NCBI RefSeq assembly: GCF_000186225.1
Contig: NC_014933.1
Location: forward strand, 3,038,001-3,102,000
DNA length: 64,000 nucleotides
Source: Bacteroides helcogenes P 36-108
GTDB taxonomy: Bacteria; Bacteroidota; Bacteroidia; Bacteroidales; Bacteroidaceae
Direction: 5' to 3'
The notes under the pieces were generated by a model. The model was not told the DNA's origin, did no database searches, and was given only the letters and a program-made list of their open reading frames with translations. Position 1 is the first letter of the stretch. Each line of letters begins with the position of its first letter. A program made the position numbers and the translations under genes. Shown one piece after another: positions 44,466-52,971 of this stretch.

Positions 44466-45206
44466 ATGGAAGAGTCCGACCAGTCCTCACTACGTTCGAA
44501 CCGGTCAGCCACTTCCATTCAAAATAGCGACAATTCAACACAACCATTATCCGCATTGAATCCCCACACTGGCAATTCTGTTTTACAGCCGCGGGGTAAG
44601 GTGGAATGGAAAATGTTAGGAGAAATATTTAACATTAAAAATGGATATACTCCTTCTAAATCAAATCAAAAATACTGGGAAAATGGTACTATACCGTGGT
44701 TCAGGATGGAGGATATTAGAGAAAATGGTAGGGTTTTAAACAAATCAATTCAATATGTAAACTCATATGCTATTAAAGGAGGCAAACTATTTCCTGCAAA
44801 TTCAATCATCGTTGCAACTTCTGCCACGATTGGAGAACACGCATTAATTACTGTTCCTTTTTTATCAAATCAAAGATTTACAAATCTTAGTCTTAAAAAA
44901 GAGTATGCCAATAAATTTATAATCAAATTTCTTTTCTATTATGGTTTTGTTTTAGATGAATGGTGCAAAAACAACATTACAGTTGGTAACTTTGCGGGTG
45001 TAGATATGATTGGGCTTAAAAAATTTCTTATCCCCATCCCCCCCCTCGAAGAGCAAGAACGTATAGCCTCTATTCTTGATAAATTCGACACCTTCACGAC
45101 CTCAATCACTGAAGGACTTCCAAAAGAGATTGAATTACGTCAGAAGCAATACGAATATTACCGTGATATGTTACTCTCATTTCCGAAGAATAATATGAAG
45201 GTATAA
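44466..45206 (+). CDS. hsdS: HsdS specificity subunit, second half
   Basis: 246 residues containing one full target-recognition domain: GKVEWKMLGEIFNIKNGYTP, IPWFRMEDIRENGRV, ATIGEHALITVPFLSNQRFT, VGNFAGVDMIGLKKF, then the conserved coil PIPPLEEQERIASILDKFDT and PKEIELRQKQYEYYRDMLLS. The N-terminal 45 residues (MEESDQSSLRSNRSATSIQN) are low-complexity linker. Half-size HsdS proteins can dimerise and restore a functional, symmetric specificity, so this ORF may still work, but with an altered target. Confidence 0.75.
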   Translation: MEESDQSSLRSNRSATSIQNSDNSTQPLSALNPHTGNSVLQPRGKVEWKMLGEIFNIKNGYTPSKSNQKYWENGTIPWFRMEDIRENGRVLNKSIQYVNSYAIKGGKLFPANSIIVATSATIGEHALITVPFLSNQRFTNLSLKKEYANKFIIKFLFYYGFVLDEWCKNNITVGNFAGVDMIGLKKFLIPIPPLEEQERIASILDKFDTFTTSITEGLPKEIELRQKQYEYYRDMLLSFPKNNMKV

Positions 45207-45207
45207 T

Positions 45208-46311
45208 ATGGGACAGATACTAACCGAAATAGCACAAACGCTCAAAGATGCGAATAAGAAAGTGCAGCTAATCTATGCCTTTAACGGCACAGGAAAAACG
45301 CGTCTGTCCAGAGAATTTAAAAGACTGATAGCACCCAAAGATACTGAAACAGAAGAGCAGGAAGATGCAAAAACCAAGATACTTTATTACAATGCTTTCA
45401 CGGAAGATTTGTTCTATTGGGATAATGACTTAGATGCAGACACCAACCGAAAACTAAAAATACAGCCAAACGATTTTACAGATTGGGTGCTTCGTGATCA
45501 AGGGCAAGAGAATAACATAATAGCCCATTTTCAACATTATACCAGTGATAAGCTAACGCCGAAATTCAATGAGCAATTCAATGAAATAACATTCTCTATT
45601 GCTGCGGGTAATGAGAACACGATTGATAATATAAAGATTTCAAAAGGTGAAGAGAGTTGCTTAATTTGGTGCGTATTTTATAGTTTGCTTGCACAGGTTG
45701 TTGATGTTTTGAATATAGCAGAGCCGACAGATAGAGAAACCGACATATTTAATGATTTAAAATATGTATTTGTTGATGACCCTGTAAGTTCATTAGATGA
45801 AAATCACTTGATTGAACTTGCTGTTAACTTGGCGGAACTCATCAAAAAAGCAAATGGATTACAGTTTATTATTTCAACACACAATCCGTTATTCTACAAT
45901 GTACTGTTCAATGAACTTGGAAATAAAAATTGCTATATGCTGAACAAATACGATGACGGCACTTATGAACTTGTGGAGAAGAAAGGTGATTCAAACAAAA
46001 GTTTTTCATATCATCTCCATTTAATACAAACAATTAAGGATGCTATCACTACGAATAGCATTCAGAAATACCACTTTATACTACTACGAAATCTCTATGA
46101 GAAAACAGCGAATTTCTTAGGGTATCCTCAGTGGTCAGATTTACTGCCGGATGATAAAAAGACGTATTACAACAGAATTATTCAGTTCACAAGCCACTCG
46201 ACGTTATCGAATGAAGCAGTGCCAGAGCCTACGGAGCCAGAAAAACAAACGGTAAAATTCTTATTAAATCATCTTATTGAAAATAAGTATTGGAAGGAGG
46301 AAGAACAATGA
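45208..46311 (+). CDS. PrrC-like anticodon nuclease associated with type I RM
   Basis: A 367-residue ABC-type ATPase. Walker A FNGTGKT (25-31), signature-like KISKGEES (about 143-150), Walker [16 protein letters not shown] (D190/D191) and H-loop IISTHNPLF. The C-terminal part holds Arg294, Glu298 and His330, spaced +4 and +32, exactly the spacing of the PrrC catalytic triad Arg320-Glu324-His356. The order hsdM-hsdS-this gene-hsdR equals prrA-B-C-D of E. coli. PrrC is kept latent by its restriction enzyme and cuts tRNA-Lys when a phage inhibits that enzyme. tRNA specificity here is unknown. Its stop overlaps the hsdR ATG. Confidence 0.7.
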   Translation: MGQILTEIAQTLKDANKKVQLIYAFNGTGKTRLSREFKRLIAPKDTETEEQEDAKTKILYYNAFTEDLFYWDNDLDADTNRKLKIQPNDFTDWVLRDQGQENNIIAHFQHYTSDKLTPKFNEQFNEITFSIAAGNENTIDNIKISKGEESCLIWCVFYSLLAQVVDVLNIAEPTDRETDIFNDLKYVFVDDPVSSLDENHLIELAVNLAELIKKANGLQFIISTHNPLFYNVLFNELGNKNCYMLNKYDDGTYELVEKKGDSNKSFSYHLHLIQTIKDAITTNSIQKYHFILLRNLYEKTANFLGYPQWSDLLPDDKKTYYNRIIQFTSHSTLSNEAVPEPTEPEKQTVKFLLNHLIENKYWKEEEQ

Positions 46312-49300
46312 TACAATATAACACCATAGCAGAATTGCAAAATTACATAGTTCTTGACAACTATGTAAAGAGTCCAATAGCATGCGATCCACCTGCCGGT
46401 TATCAGACGGAAGCCGGTTTGGAATATGAATTCATAGATGATTTGAAGAATCAAGGTTACGAATATGTTCAGGAAATTACTTCGCCTGATGCTCTGTTAA
46501 TCAACGCAAGAAAGCAACTGCAAACTCTGAATCAGGTTGTATTTACAGATGCGGAATGGGCACGTTTCGTAGAAGAATATCTGGATAAGTCCAGCGACAG
46601 CCTTGTAGAGAAAACAAAAAAGGTGCATGAGAACTATATCTATGACTTCGTATTTGACGATGGGCATATTCAAAATATTTATTTGGTAGATAAGACGAAT
46701 ATCACCCGTAACAAAGTGCAAGTGATTAATCAATTTGAACAGACCGGGACGCAAGCCAACCGTTATGACGTTACGATTTTGGTGAACGGCCTGCCTATGG
46801 TGCAGATAGAACTGAAAAAACGGGGAGTAGCCATTCGTGAGGCTTTCAACCAAGTGCACCGCTATAGCAAGGAAAGTTTCAACAGCGAAAGTTCCCTATA
46901 TAAATACCTGCAGATTTTTGTTATCTCTAATGGCACAGACACCCGTTATTTTGCCAATACGGTAAAACGAGATAAAAACAGTTTTGACTTTACGATGAAT
47001 TGGGCAAAAGCGGACAATACACTGATTAGAGACCTAAAGGATTTTACGGCAACGTTTTTCCAGAAAAATACATTGCTGCAAATTTTGCTCACCTATTCTG
47101 TGTTCGACACCGGCGACACGCTACTCATTATGCGTCCTTACCAGATAGCTGCAACAGAACGTATTCTATGGAAGATAAAAAGTGCCTATCAAACAAAGAA
47201 ATGGGGGACGACAGAAGGCGATGGCTACATTTGGCATACCACAGGTTCGGGCAAAACGCTGACCAGCTTCAAAGTTGCCCGCCTTGCCACCGAACTTGAT
47301 TTCATCAATAAGGTATTCTTTGTTGTGGACCGTAAGGACTTGGATTATCAGACGATGAAAGAATACCAACGCTTCTCGCCCGACAGCGTCAATGGCTCGG
47401 AAAGTACAGCAGGCTTGAAGCGAAACATCGATAAAGATGACAACAAGATTATCGTCACTACCATTCAAAAGCTGAATAATCTCATGAAAAGCGAAAGCAA
47501 TCTGCCTGTGTATCAGAAGCAGGTTGTGTTCATCTTTGATGAATGCCACCGTTCCCAATTCGGTGAAGCACAGAAGAACTTGAGAAAGAATTTCAAGAAA
47601 TACTATCAATTTGGATTTACGGGTACTCCAATCTTTCCGGAAAACGCCTTGGGCACGGAAACTACTGCCAGCGTATTCGGTCGTGAGTTGCATTCGTACG
47701 TCATCACAGATGCCATTCGGGATGAAAAAGTCCTGAAGTTCAAGGTGGACTACAACGATGTGCGTCCGCAATTTAAAACATTGGAAGCGGAGCATGATGA
47801 GGTTAAGTTAAATGCGGCAGAAAACAAAAAACTCTTGCTTCATCCTGACCGCATCAAAGAAATATCTCAATACATCCTACAGAATTTCAAGATAAAGACC
47901 CATAGGAATCAAGGGAACAATAAGGGATTCAATGCAATGTTCGCAGTGAACAGTGTAGAGGCAGCCAAACTGTATTATCAAGAGTTAAAAAATCTACAGA
48001 AAGATAATGAAAAGCCGCTGAAGATAGCCACCATATTTTCTTTTACTCCTAATGAAGAACAAAATGCAGCGGGCGATATTGTTGAAGAGAACTTTGAACC
48101 ATCGGCAATGGACAGTAGTGCCAAGGAGTTTTTGGCAAAAGCAATCAATGACTATAACACCCTGTTTAAGACGAGTTTCGGAGTAGACAGCAGGGAATTC
48201 CAAAACTATTATCGCGATTTGGCAAAAAGGGTAAAAAACCAAGAGGTTGACCTGCTCATCGTAGTAGGCATGTTTCTCACTGGTTTCGATGCTCCTACGT
48301 TGAATACGCTGTTTGTAGATAAGAACTTGCGCTACCATGGTCTGATGCAGGCTTTCTCACGCACAAACCGCATATATGATGCGACCAAGACTTTCGGTAA
48401 TATCGTCACATTCAGAGACCTTGAGCATGATACGATAGATGCCATTACTTTATTCGGCGATAAGAACACGAAGAATGTGGTACTTGAGAAAAGCTATAAA
48501 GAGTATCTCGAAGGATTCATAGATATTGCCACCGGCAAGGCGAGAAGAGGATATGTAGAAGTGGTTAAGGAATTAACAGAAAAGTTCCCTGCCCCAAATG
48601 AAATCATAACAGAAGCAGATAAAAAAGCTTTCGTTAAGGTATTCGGTGAGTATTTGCAGATAGAAAATATCCTGCAAAACTACGATGAATTTACGTATCT
48701 GAAAGCCCTGCAAAAAATAAATCAGAAGGATAGCACAGCCCTTGAAACATTCAAGAATACCTACTTTCTGACTGATAAAGACATAACAGCCATGCAGAAC
48801 ATTGATGTGTTGAAAGAACGGACAGTGCAGGATTATCGTTCAACATACAATGATATCCGAGACTGGTTCAGGCATGAAAGAGCAGGCAAAGCTCCCGAAA
48901 ACTCTAAAATAGATTGGGATGATGTAGTCTTTGAAATTGATTTACTCAAGTCTCAGGAAATAGATCTTGACTATATTCTTGAATTAATTTTTGAGCACAA
49001 CAAAAAGGCAAAAGATAAGATTGCATTAATAGACGATGTGCGCCGTGTGATAAGAGCGAGCATCGGGAATAGAGCCAAAGAAAGCCTAATTATTGATTTC
49101 ATCAACGAAACAGACTTAGAGCTAATTCAAGATAAGACTGGTATCATCGCTACTTTCTATGCCTACGCCCAAGAGAAACAAAAAGAAGAGGCTTCCACTC
49201 TGATTGCAGAAGAAAGACTGAATGAAGAAGCAGCAAAACGATATATCCAAACTTCTTTGAAGCGGAAGTATGCCAGTGAAAATGGAACTGACCTTAATGC

Positions 49301-49415
49301 TATTCTGCCGAAGATGAGTCCACTCAATCCACAATATCTAACGAAGAAACAAAGTGTATTCCAAAGGATTGTAGCTTTTGTTGAAAAATTCAGGGACATT
49401 GGATGGCAAATATAA
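46308..49415 (+). CDS. hsdR: Type I restriction enzyme endonuclease subunit HsdR
   Basis: 1,035 residues from the ATG at 46308, preceded by a strong GGAGG and overlapping the upstream TGA; the TTG 18 nt upstream is unlikely. An N-terminal nuclease with the QIELKKRG (PD-(D/E)xK) motif, then SF2 translocase motors with Walker [18 protein letters not shown] box [20 protein letters not shown], and motif [13 protein letters not shown]. The C-terminal helical region binds HsdM. Complete and of normal length. It is the motor and nuclease of the complex. Confidence 0.95.
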   Translation: MIQYNTIAELQNYIVLDNYVKSPIACDPPAGYQTEAGLEYEFIDDLKNQGYEYVQEITSPDALLINARKQLQTLNQVVFTDAEWARFVEEYLDKSSDSLVEKTKKVHENYIYDFVFDDGHIQNIYLVDKTNITRNKVQVINQFEQTGTQANRYDVTILVNGLPMVQIELKKRGVAIREAFNQVHRYSKESFNSESSLYKYLQIFVISNGTDTRYFANTVKRDKNSFDFTMNWAKADNTLIRDLKDFTATFFQKNTLLQILLTYSVFDTGDTLLIMRPYQIAATERILWKIKSAYQTKKWGTTEGDGYIWHTTGSGKTLTSFKVARLATELDFINKVFFVVDRKDLDYQTMKEYQRFSPDSVNGSESTAGLKRNIDKDDNKIIVTTIQKLNNLMKSESNLPVYQKQVVFIFDECHRSQFGEAQKNLRKNFKKYYQFGFTGTPIFPENALGTETTASVFGRELHSYVITDAIRDEKVLKFKVDYNDVRPQFKTLEAEHDEVKLNAAENKKLLLHPDRIKEISQYILQNFKIKTHRNQGNNKGFNAMFAVNSVEAAKLYYQELKNLQKDNEKPLKIATIFSFTPNEEQNAAGDIVEENFEPSAMDSSAKEFLAKAINDYNTLFKTSFGVDSREFQNYYRDLAKRVKNQEVDLLIVVGMFLTGFDAPTLNTLFVDKNLRYHGLMQAFSRTNRIYDATKTFGNIVTFRDLEHDTIDAITLFGDKNTKNVVLEKSYKEYLEGFIDIATGKARRGYVEVVKELTEKFPAPNEIITEADKKAFVKVFGEYLQIENILQNYDEFTYLKALQKINQKDSTALETFKNTYFLTDKDITAMQNIDVLKERTVQDYRSTYNDIRDWFRHERAGKAPENSKIDWDDVVFEIDLLKSQEIDLDYILELIFEHNKKAKDKIALIDDVRRVIRASIGNRAKESLIIDFINETDLELIQDKTGIIATFYAYAQEKQKEEASTLIAEERLNEEAAKRYIQTSLKRKYASENGTDLNAILPKMSPLNPQYLTKKQSVFQRIVAFVEKFRDIGWQI

Positions 49416-49527
49416 TGGTCTTAACACCTGCTTGAACAGAAAGTCTTTACATTATATTTGTCAAGGTTAAAATACTTCCAATTATAAAAATAGCAATTTT
49501 CGGGTCGTCAAAAAGAATCCTTTGCCA

Positions 49528-49535
49528 TAACTTTG
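49528..49535 (+). promoter_or_regulatory. -7 element of the alkylation-repair cluster
   Basis: TAACTTTG followed by CAG, 66 nt before the alkA remnant. This is the expected Bacteroidota -7 form. Confidence 0.5.
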
Positions 49536-49600
49536 CAGCATCAAAACAAAAAGCATATATTGCATCATCAATCAAAAGAGAATCTTACCGAAAATAATGT

Positions 49601-49867
49601 ATGGAACAATATTTCCAATATGGAGAAAAGGAAACAGCCTATCTGAAAGGCAGGGACAAACGACTTGCCGATGTGATAGAGAATCACCGCAAGATTACCC
49701 GTGCCTTATTCGAGAAGTACCGCCGTCGCTATTCACCCCACGGCAGCGTTGCCTGCATTTATCTTTGGGCGGTGTCGGCAGGTGCGGTGGAGGGGCTGAA
49801 AGATTATGTACCTAAACAAAGAAACGATGGACGAAATAGAAAAAATACAAGCAATTCTCAACCGTGA
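49601..49867 (+). pseudogene. DNA-3-methyladenine glycosylase (AlkA-like), internally deleted
   Basis: The first 27 residues (MEQYFQYGEKETAYLKGRDK, RLADVIE) are the usual N-terminus of Bacteroides AlkA-like glycosylases. From ALFEKYRRRYSPHGSVACIY onward, LWAVSAGAVEGLKDYVPK is the usual C-terminus. The helix-hairpin-helix and catalytic Asp region in between (roughly 130 residues) is missing with the frame preserved. No glycosylase activity is possible. It overlaps the next remnant, whose ATG is at 49806. Confidence 0.65.
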
Positions 49868-49976
49868 CAGCCGTTATGACGATGTTTTCTGGTATGGAGT
49901 GAAATCGACAGGGATTGTATGCAAGCCTTCGTGCAGTGCCAAAAAAGCGGTTACAGACCATGTAAAATATGTATGA
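49806..49976 (+). pseudogene. Ada N-terminal phosphotriester-repair domain, deleted
   Basis: A 56-codon frame reads MYLNKETMDEIEKIQAILNR and DSRYDDVFWYGVKSTGIVCK then PSCSAKKA, which is the Ada zinc domain up to its second Cys. The partner motif SGYRPCKIC (third and fourth Cys) follows in another frame at 49945-49970, overlapping. About 20 codons between the two Cys pairs were deleted, shifting the frame. The domain would normally sense methylphosphotriesters and activate alkylation-repair genes. Confidence 0.65.
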
Positions 49977-50521
49977 AAGAGAAGAATATCATTAAGATAA
50001 AACGTTACGAATCACCTTGCGGAGTATTGATGCTTGGTTCGTTTGGCAACAAGCTCTGCTTGTGTGACTGGCAGGTGGAGCAACACCGTGACCATGTGGA
50101 CAGACGCCTGAAAAGGATCTTGAAAGCTGAGTTCGAGGAAGGGACATCGGAGATTCTCGAAACGGCAGAACAGCAACTCGACGAGTTCTTTGCCGGAAAA
50201 CGCAAGGAATTCAATGTACCGCTTCTTTTTGTGGGTACGGATTTTCAGAAAACAGTATGGAACTTCTTGCTGAAAATTCCTTTCGGAGAGACGATTTCAT
50301 ACGGGGAAATGGCGCGATGTATCGGTCTGCCGAAAGCTATCCGTGCGGTAGCCAATGCCAACGGAGCAAATTCCATGTCGATATTTGCACCCTGCCACCG
50401 CGTGATTGGCAGCGACCGTTCACTGACAGGATACGGAGGCGGACTTGCAGCCAAACACTTTTTGCTGGAATTGGAGGGCAGCCTTATGATAAAGAATAAC
50501 GAATATACATTATTCAGATGA
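49973..50521 (+). CDS. ogt: Methylated-DNA-[protein]-cysteine S-methyltransferase (Ogt type)
   Basis: 182 residues from MKEKNIIKIKRYESPCGVLM; a longer frame from 49919 includes the tail of the Ada zinc motif. The C-terminal domain has FQKTVWNFLLKIPFGETISY, GEMARCIGLPKAIRAVANAN (helix-turn-helix Arg finger) and the acceptor APCHRVIGS (Cys about 141), then GYGGGLAAKHFLLELE. It removes O6-methyl from guanine in a suicide reaction. Its end overlaps the next ATG by 4 nt. Confidence 0.9.
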   Translation: MKEKNIIKIKRYESPCGVLMLGSFGNKLCLCDWQVEQHRDHVDRRLKRILKAEFEEGTSEILETAEQQLDEFFAGKRKEFNVPLLFVGTDFQKTVWNFLLKIPFGETISYGEMARCIGLPKAIRAVANANGANSMSIFAPCHRVIGSDRSLTGYGGGLAAKHFLLELEGSLMIKNNEYTLFR

Positions 50522-51366
50522 AAGAAACGCAGGGCGAAGTAAATTATGCACGGATTGCCGAAGCCATCCGGTTCATACGGGAGAACCGCAAGGAGCAGCC
50601 CCGGCTTGAAACCATAGCCGAAGCGGTGAATATGAGTCCGTTCCATTTCCAACGGGTGTTCAAAGAGTGGGCAGGTGTCACCCCGAAACATTTCCTGCAA
50701 TATCTTAATGTGGAGTATGCCAAGCGCATCTTGCAGGAAACGCACGCTTCACTTTTCGAGGCGGCGCACGAAGTCGGATTGTCCGGAACGGGACGGTTAC
50801 ACGACTTGTTCATTACCATCGAAGGCATGACACCGGGCGAGTACAAGAACGGAGGAGAAAAACTGACTATCAATTACAGCTTTGCCACAGCCCCTTTCGG
50901 AGATATATTGATAGCATCAACCCACAAAGGGATATGCAGCATGGAGTTTGCAGATAATCATGCAGAGGCGCTCTGCTCTTTGCAAAGAAAATTTCCGCAC
51001 GCAAGGTTCTGCCAAAGAAGTGACTACATGCAGCAGAATGCCTTGTGCATTTTCACATGTGACTGGAGCAACCCGGGCGAGATAAAACTGCATCTGAAAG
51101 GTTCTGAATTTCAATTAAAGGTGTGGGAAGCGTTGCTGAAAATCCCGGAAGGAGGACTTGCCACCTATGGTGACATTGCTTTGCAGATGGGCAATCCACA
51201 AGCTTGCAGGGCGGTAGGTACGGCCATCGGCAATAATCCCGTTGCTTTTTTAATTCCTTGCCATCGTGTAATCCGCGCAACCGGAGAATTCGGCAACTAT
51301 CATTGGGGGGATATCCGCAAAACAGCCATTATCAGTTGGGAAGCGGCCAAATGTGATAAAAAATAG
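50518..51366 (+). CDS. Ada-like AraC/methyltransferase fusion
   Basis: 282 residues. An N-terminal AraC-type double helix-turn-helix (LETIAEAVNMSPFHFQRVFK, LFEAAHEVGLSGTGRLHDLF) joins a methyltransferase domain with FQLKVWEALLKIPEGGLATY, GNPQACRAVGTAIGNNPVAF and LIPCHRVIR (acceptor Cys about 248). It corresponds to Ada without its zinc domain, the remnant of which lies two genes upstream. It is translationally coupled to ogt, giving two O6-methylguanine methyltransferases in tandem. It likely retains repair and DNA binding but has lost methylphosphotriester sensing. Confidence 0.88.
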   Translation: MKETQGEVNYARIAEAIRFIRENRKEQPRLETIAEAVNMSPFHFQRVFKEWAGVTPKHFLQYLNVEYAKRILQETHASLFEAAHEVGLSGTGRLHDLFITIEGMTPGEYKNGGEKLTINYSFATAPFGDILIASTHKGICSMEFADNHAEALCSLQRKFPHARFCQRSDYMQQNALCIFTCDWSNPGEIKLHLKGSEFQLKVWEALLKIPEGGLATYGDIALQMGNPQACRAVGTAIGNNPVAFLIPCHRVIRATGEFGNYHWGDIRKTAIISWEAAKCDKK

Positions 51367-51374
51367 GCCGAATA

Positions 51375-51406
51375 TTTGTTCGTTCCAAACATTAGCTATA
51401 CTTTTG
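51375..51406 (+). promoter_or_regulatory. Promoter of the outer-membrane barrel gene
   Basis: TTTG (51375-51378), 20 nt, TACTTTTG (51399-51406): a good Bacteroidota promoter just after the Ada-like stop. Confidence 0.65.
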
Positions 51407-51479
51407 CGCCCCGAAAATGCAAAACAAGTATTGCATAAACAACTAACAAGAAGTTTAATTCAAAAAGGTAAAAAAGAAA

Positions 51480-52022
51480 ATGAAAAAGATTGTATTGGTT
51501 TTATTCGCTCTTATGGCGGTAGTGTCGGTAAACGCACAGGTTTACGTAGGCGGAACATTGGGATTGTGGCACAATGACGATGCAGACATGACGAATTTCA
51601 GTATCGCTCCGGAAATTGGTTACAACATCAACAAGAAGTGGGCTGTCGGTGCAGAGCTCGGCTATGTGCACAGCAACACCAACGTGACTTTAGGAAACTT
51701 CAGCGGATCTGTAAAGACAAACGCTTTTGCCATCGCCCCTTACGCACGTTATTCTTTCTATGAAAATAAGTTAGTACGTCTGTTCATTGACGGCGGTTTG
51801 GGTTTCTCTACTTACAAGGTGGACGTTGACGGCGCCGATGCAACCAATGGTTTTGAAATCGGTGTAAAACCGGGACTTGCCATCAAGCTGAACAACCACT
51901 TCAGTCTGGTTGCCAAATGTGGTTTCTTGGGTTACAGAGACGACTACATGGTAGGTGAAAACGGATATGGCTTTGCTCTGACAAGCGAGAATCTGTCTTT
52001 CGGCTTCCACTACGAGTTCTAA
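51480..52022 (+). CDS. Outer-membrane beta-barrel protein
   Basis: 180 residues with signal peptide (KKIVLVLFALMAVVSVNAQ) and eight alternating strands (VYVGGTLGLWHND, FSIAPEIGYNINKKWAVGAE, NAFAIAPYARYSFYENK, LSFGFHYEF) ending in a terminal Phe, the BAM signal. This is the small OmpA/OmpX-like barrel of Bacteroidota (OMP_b-brl family). Monocistronic with promoter and terminator. The function is structural or a porin; nothing more specific can be read. Confidence 0.85.
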   Translation: MKKIVLVLFALMAVVSVNAQVYVGGTLGLWHNDDADMTNFSIAPEIGYNINKKWAVGAELGYVHSNTNVTLGNFSGSVKTNAFAIAPYARYSFYENKLVRLFIDGGLGFSTYKVDVDGADATNGFEIGVKPGLAIKLNNHFSLVAKCGFLGYRDDYMVGENGYGFALTSENLSFGFHYEF

Positions 52023-52042
52023 GACAACAACCCTTATATAGC

Positions 52043-52075
52043 AAAGTGGCGGGAGAAAAAATCTCCCGCCACTTT
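52043..52075 (+). terminator. Terminator of the barrel protein gene
   Basis: Perfect stem AAAGTGGCGGGAGA / TCTCCCGCCACTTT with a 5-nt A loop, followed by CTTTTTT. Confidence 0.92.
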
Positions 52076-52158
52076 CTTTTTTCCTTTCGTCCCATGCAGT
52101 GCATTATCTGCTTTTCTCTCTACAATTACTTGCCTGCCTTCAAAACATTCTCTATCTT

Positions 52159-52233
52159 CGCACTGCGAACGCTTGTCCGGGCTGTGCGGATGTTTGTCCG
52201 CGCGTTGCGTTTGTCCGTTCGCGCACTGCGAAC
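52159..52233 (+). repeat. GC-rich short-repeat leader before the HU gene
   Basis: CGCACTGCGAAC occurs at 52159 and 52222, and TTGTCCG at 52173, 52194 and 52211, with further degenerate copies between. It is strikingly GC-rich against the surroundings and lies 100 nt upstream of the HU-family gene. It could be a protein-binding array or an RNA structure. No protein is likely to be made from it. Confidence 0.5.
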
Positions 52234-52332
52234 AGAGTTTTGTTCCTATAAATAGGATCTTTTTGTCCTATAAATAAGAACTTTACAAGCAATGTCGAAG
52301 AACTTATATACTAATACCTAACATAACCGATT

Positions 52333-52971
52333 ATGGCAGAATATGACATGCAGGAACTGACCCTGCCCAATGAGGAAGGCAAGCGCATCTTCTATCCCAA
52401 AATGCAACTGTACGGACAGAAAGATTTGGAAGACATAGCCCGAACCGTGGCTTATGCTACTTCATTCACACGGGGAGACATCAAAGGCCTGTTGCAAGCC
52501 GTCACCGAAGAAATAGCCTGCAGCCTGGGCGGGGGCTATTCCGTAAAGATAGAAGGGCTGGGAATCTTTACCCCGGCATTGGGCCTGCGCCAAGGCAAGG
52601 AAAGAGAAAGCGGCGAAGAAGGTGACCCGAAACGCAATGCGGCAAGCATCTGCCTGAAAGACGTCAACTTTAAGGCGGACAAGGACTTTGTGCGCAATGC
52701 CGGCCAGCGCTGCCACCTGCAACGGGCACAATACAAGAAGTGCAGGCGCTCCTCACAGCTTTTCGCCCCACAAGAACGGCTGGACATGGCCAAGGATTAT
52801 CTCTGCAAAAACCTGCTCATCAGTGTAGCCGAATACAGCCGGCTGACAGGGCTGCTGAAAACAGCAGCCGCCAAAGAACTGAAAGAATGGGCTTCACAAC
52901 CCGAAACGGGTATCGGATATAAAGGACGGGGCACACACAAGGTATATGTACTCAGAGAACATGTGTCATGA
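52333..52971 (+). CDS. HU-family DNA-binding protein with winged-helix tail (HU-HIG)
   Basis: 212 residues. The N-terminal part is an HU/IHF-like domain of the HU-HIG family (FYPKMQLYGQKDLEDIARTV, FTRGDIKGLLQAVTEEIACS, GYSVKIEGLGIFTPAL), which is more divergent than housekeeping HU. The C-terminal third is a helix-turn-helix (LLISVAEYSRLTGLLKTAAA, ELKEW) fitting the wHTH variant of the family. A nucleoid or sequence-specific DNA-binding role is expected. It overlaps sbcD by ATGA, hinting at a joint role in DNA maintenance. Confidence 0.8.
   Translation: MAEYDMQELTLPNEEGKRIFYPKMQLYGQKDLEDIARTVAYATSFTRGDIKGLLQAVTEEIACSLGGGYSVKIEGLGIFTPALGLRQGKERESGEEGDPKRNAASICLKDVNFKADKDFVRNAGQRCHLQRAQYKKCRRSSQLFAPQERLDMAKDYLCKNLLISVAEYSRLTGLLKTAAAKELKEWASQPETGIGYKGRGTHKVYVLREHVS

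Noticed and set aside
52046..52255. 69-codon frame rich in Arg-Ala-Leu-Arg repeats
   Set aside because: It arises from the GC-rich DNA repeats and begins inside a terminator; no start or homology.
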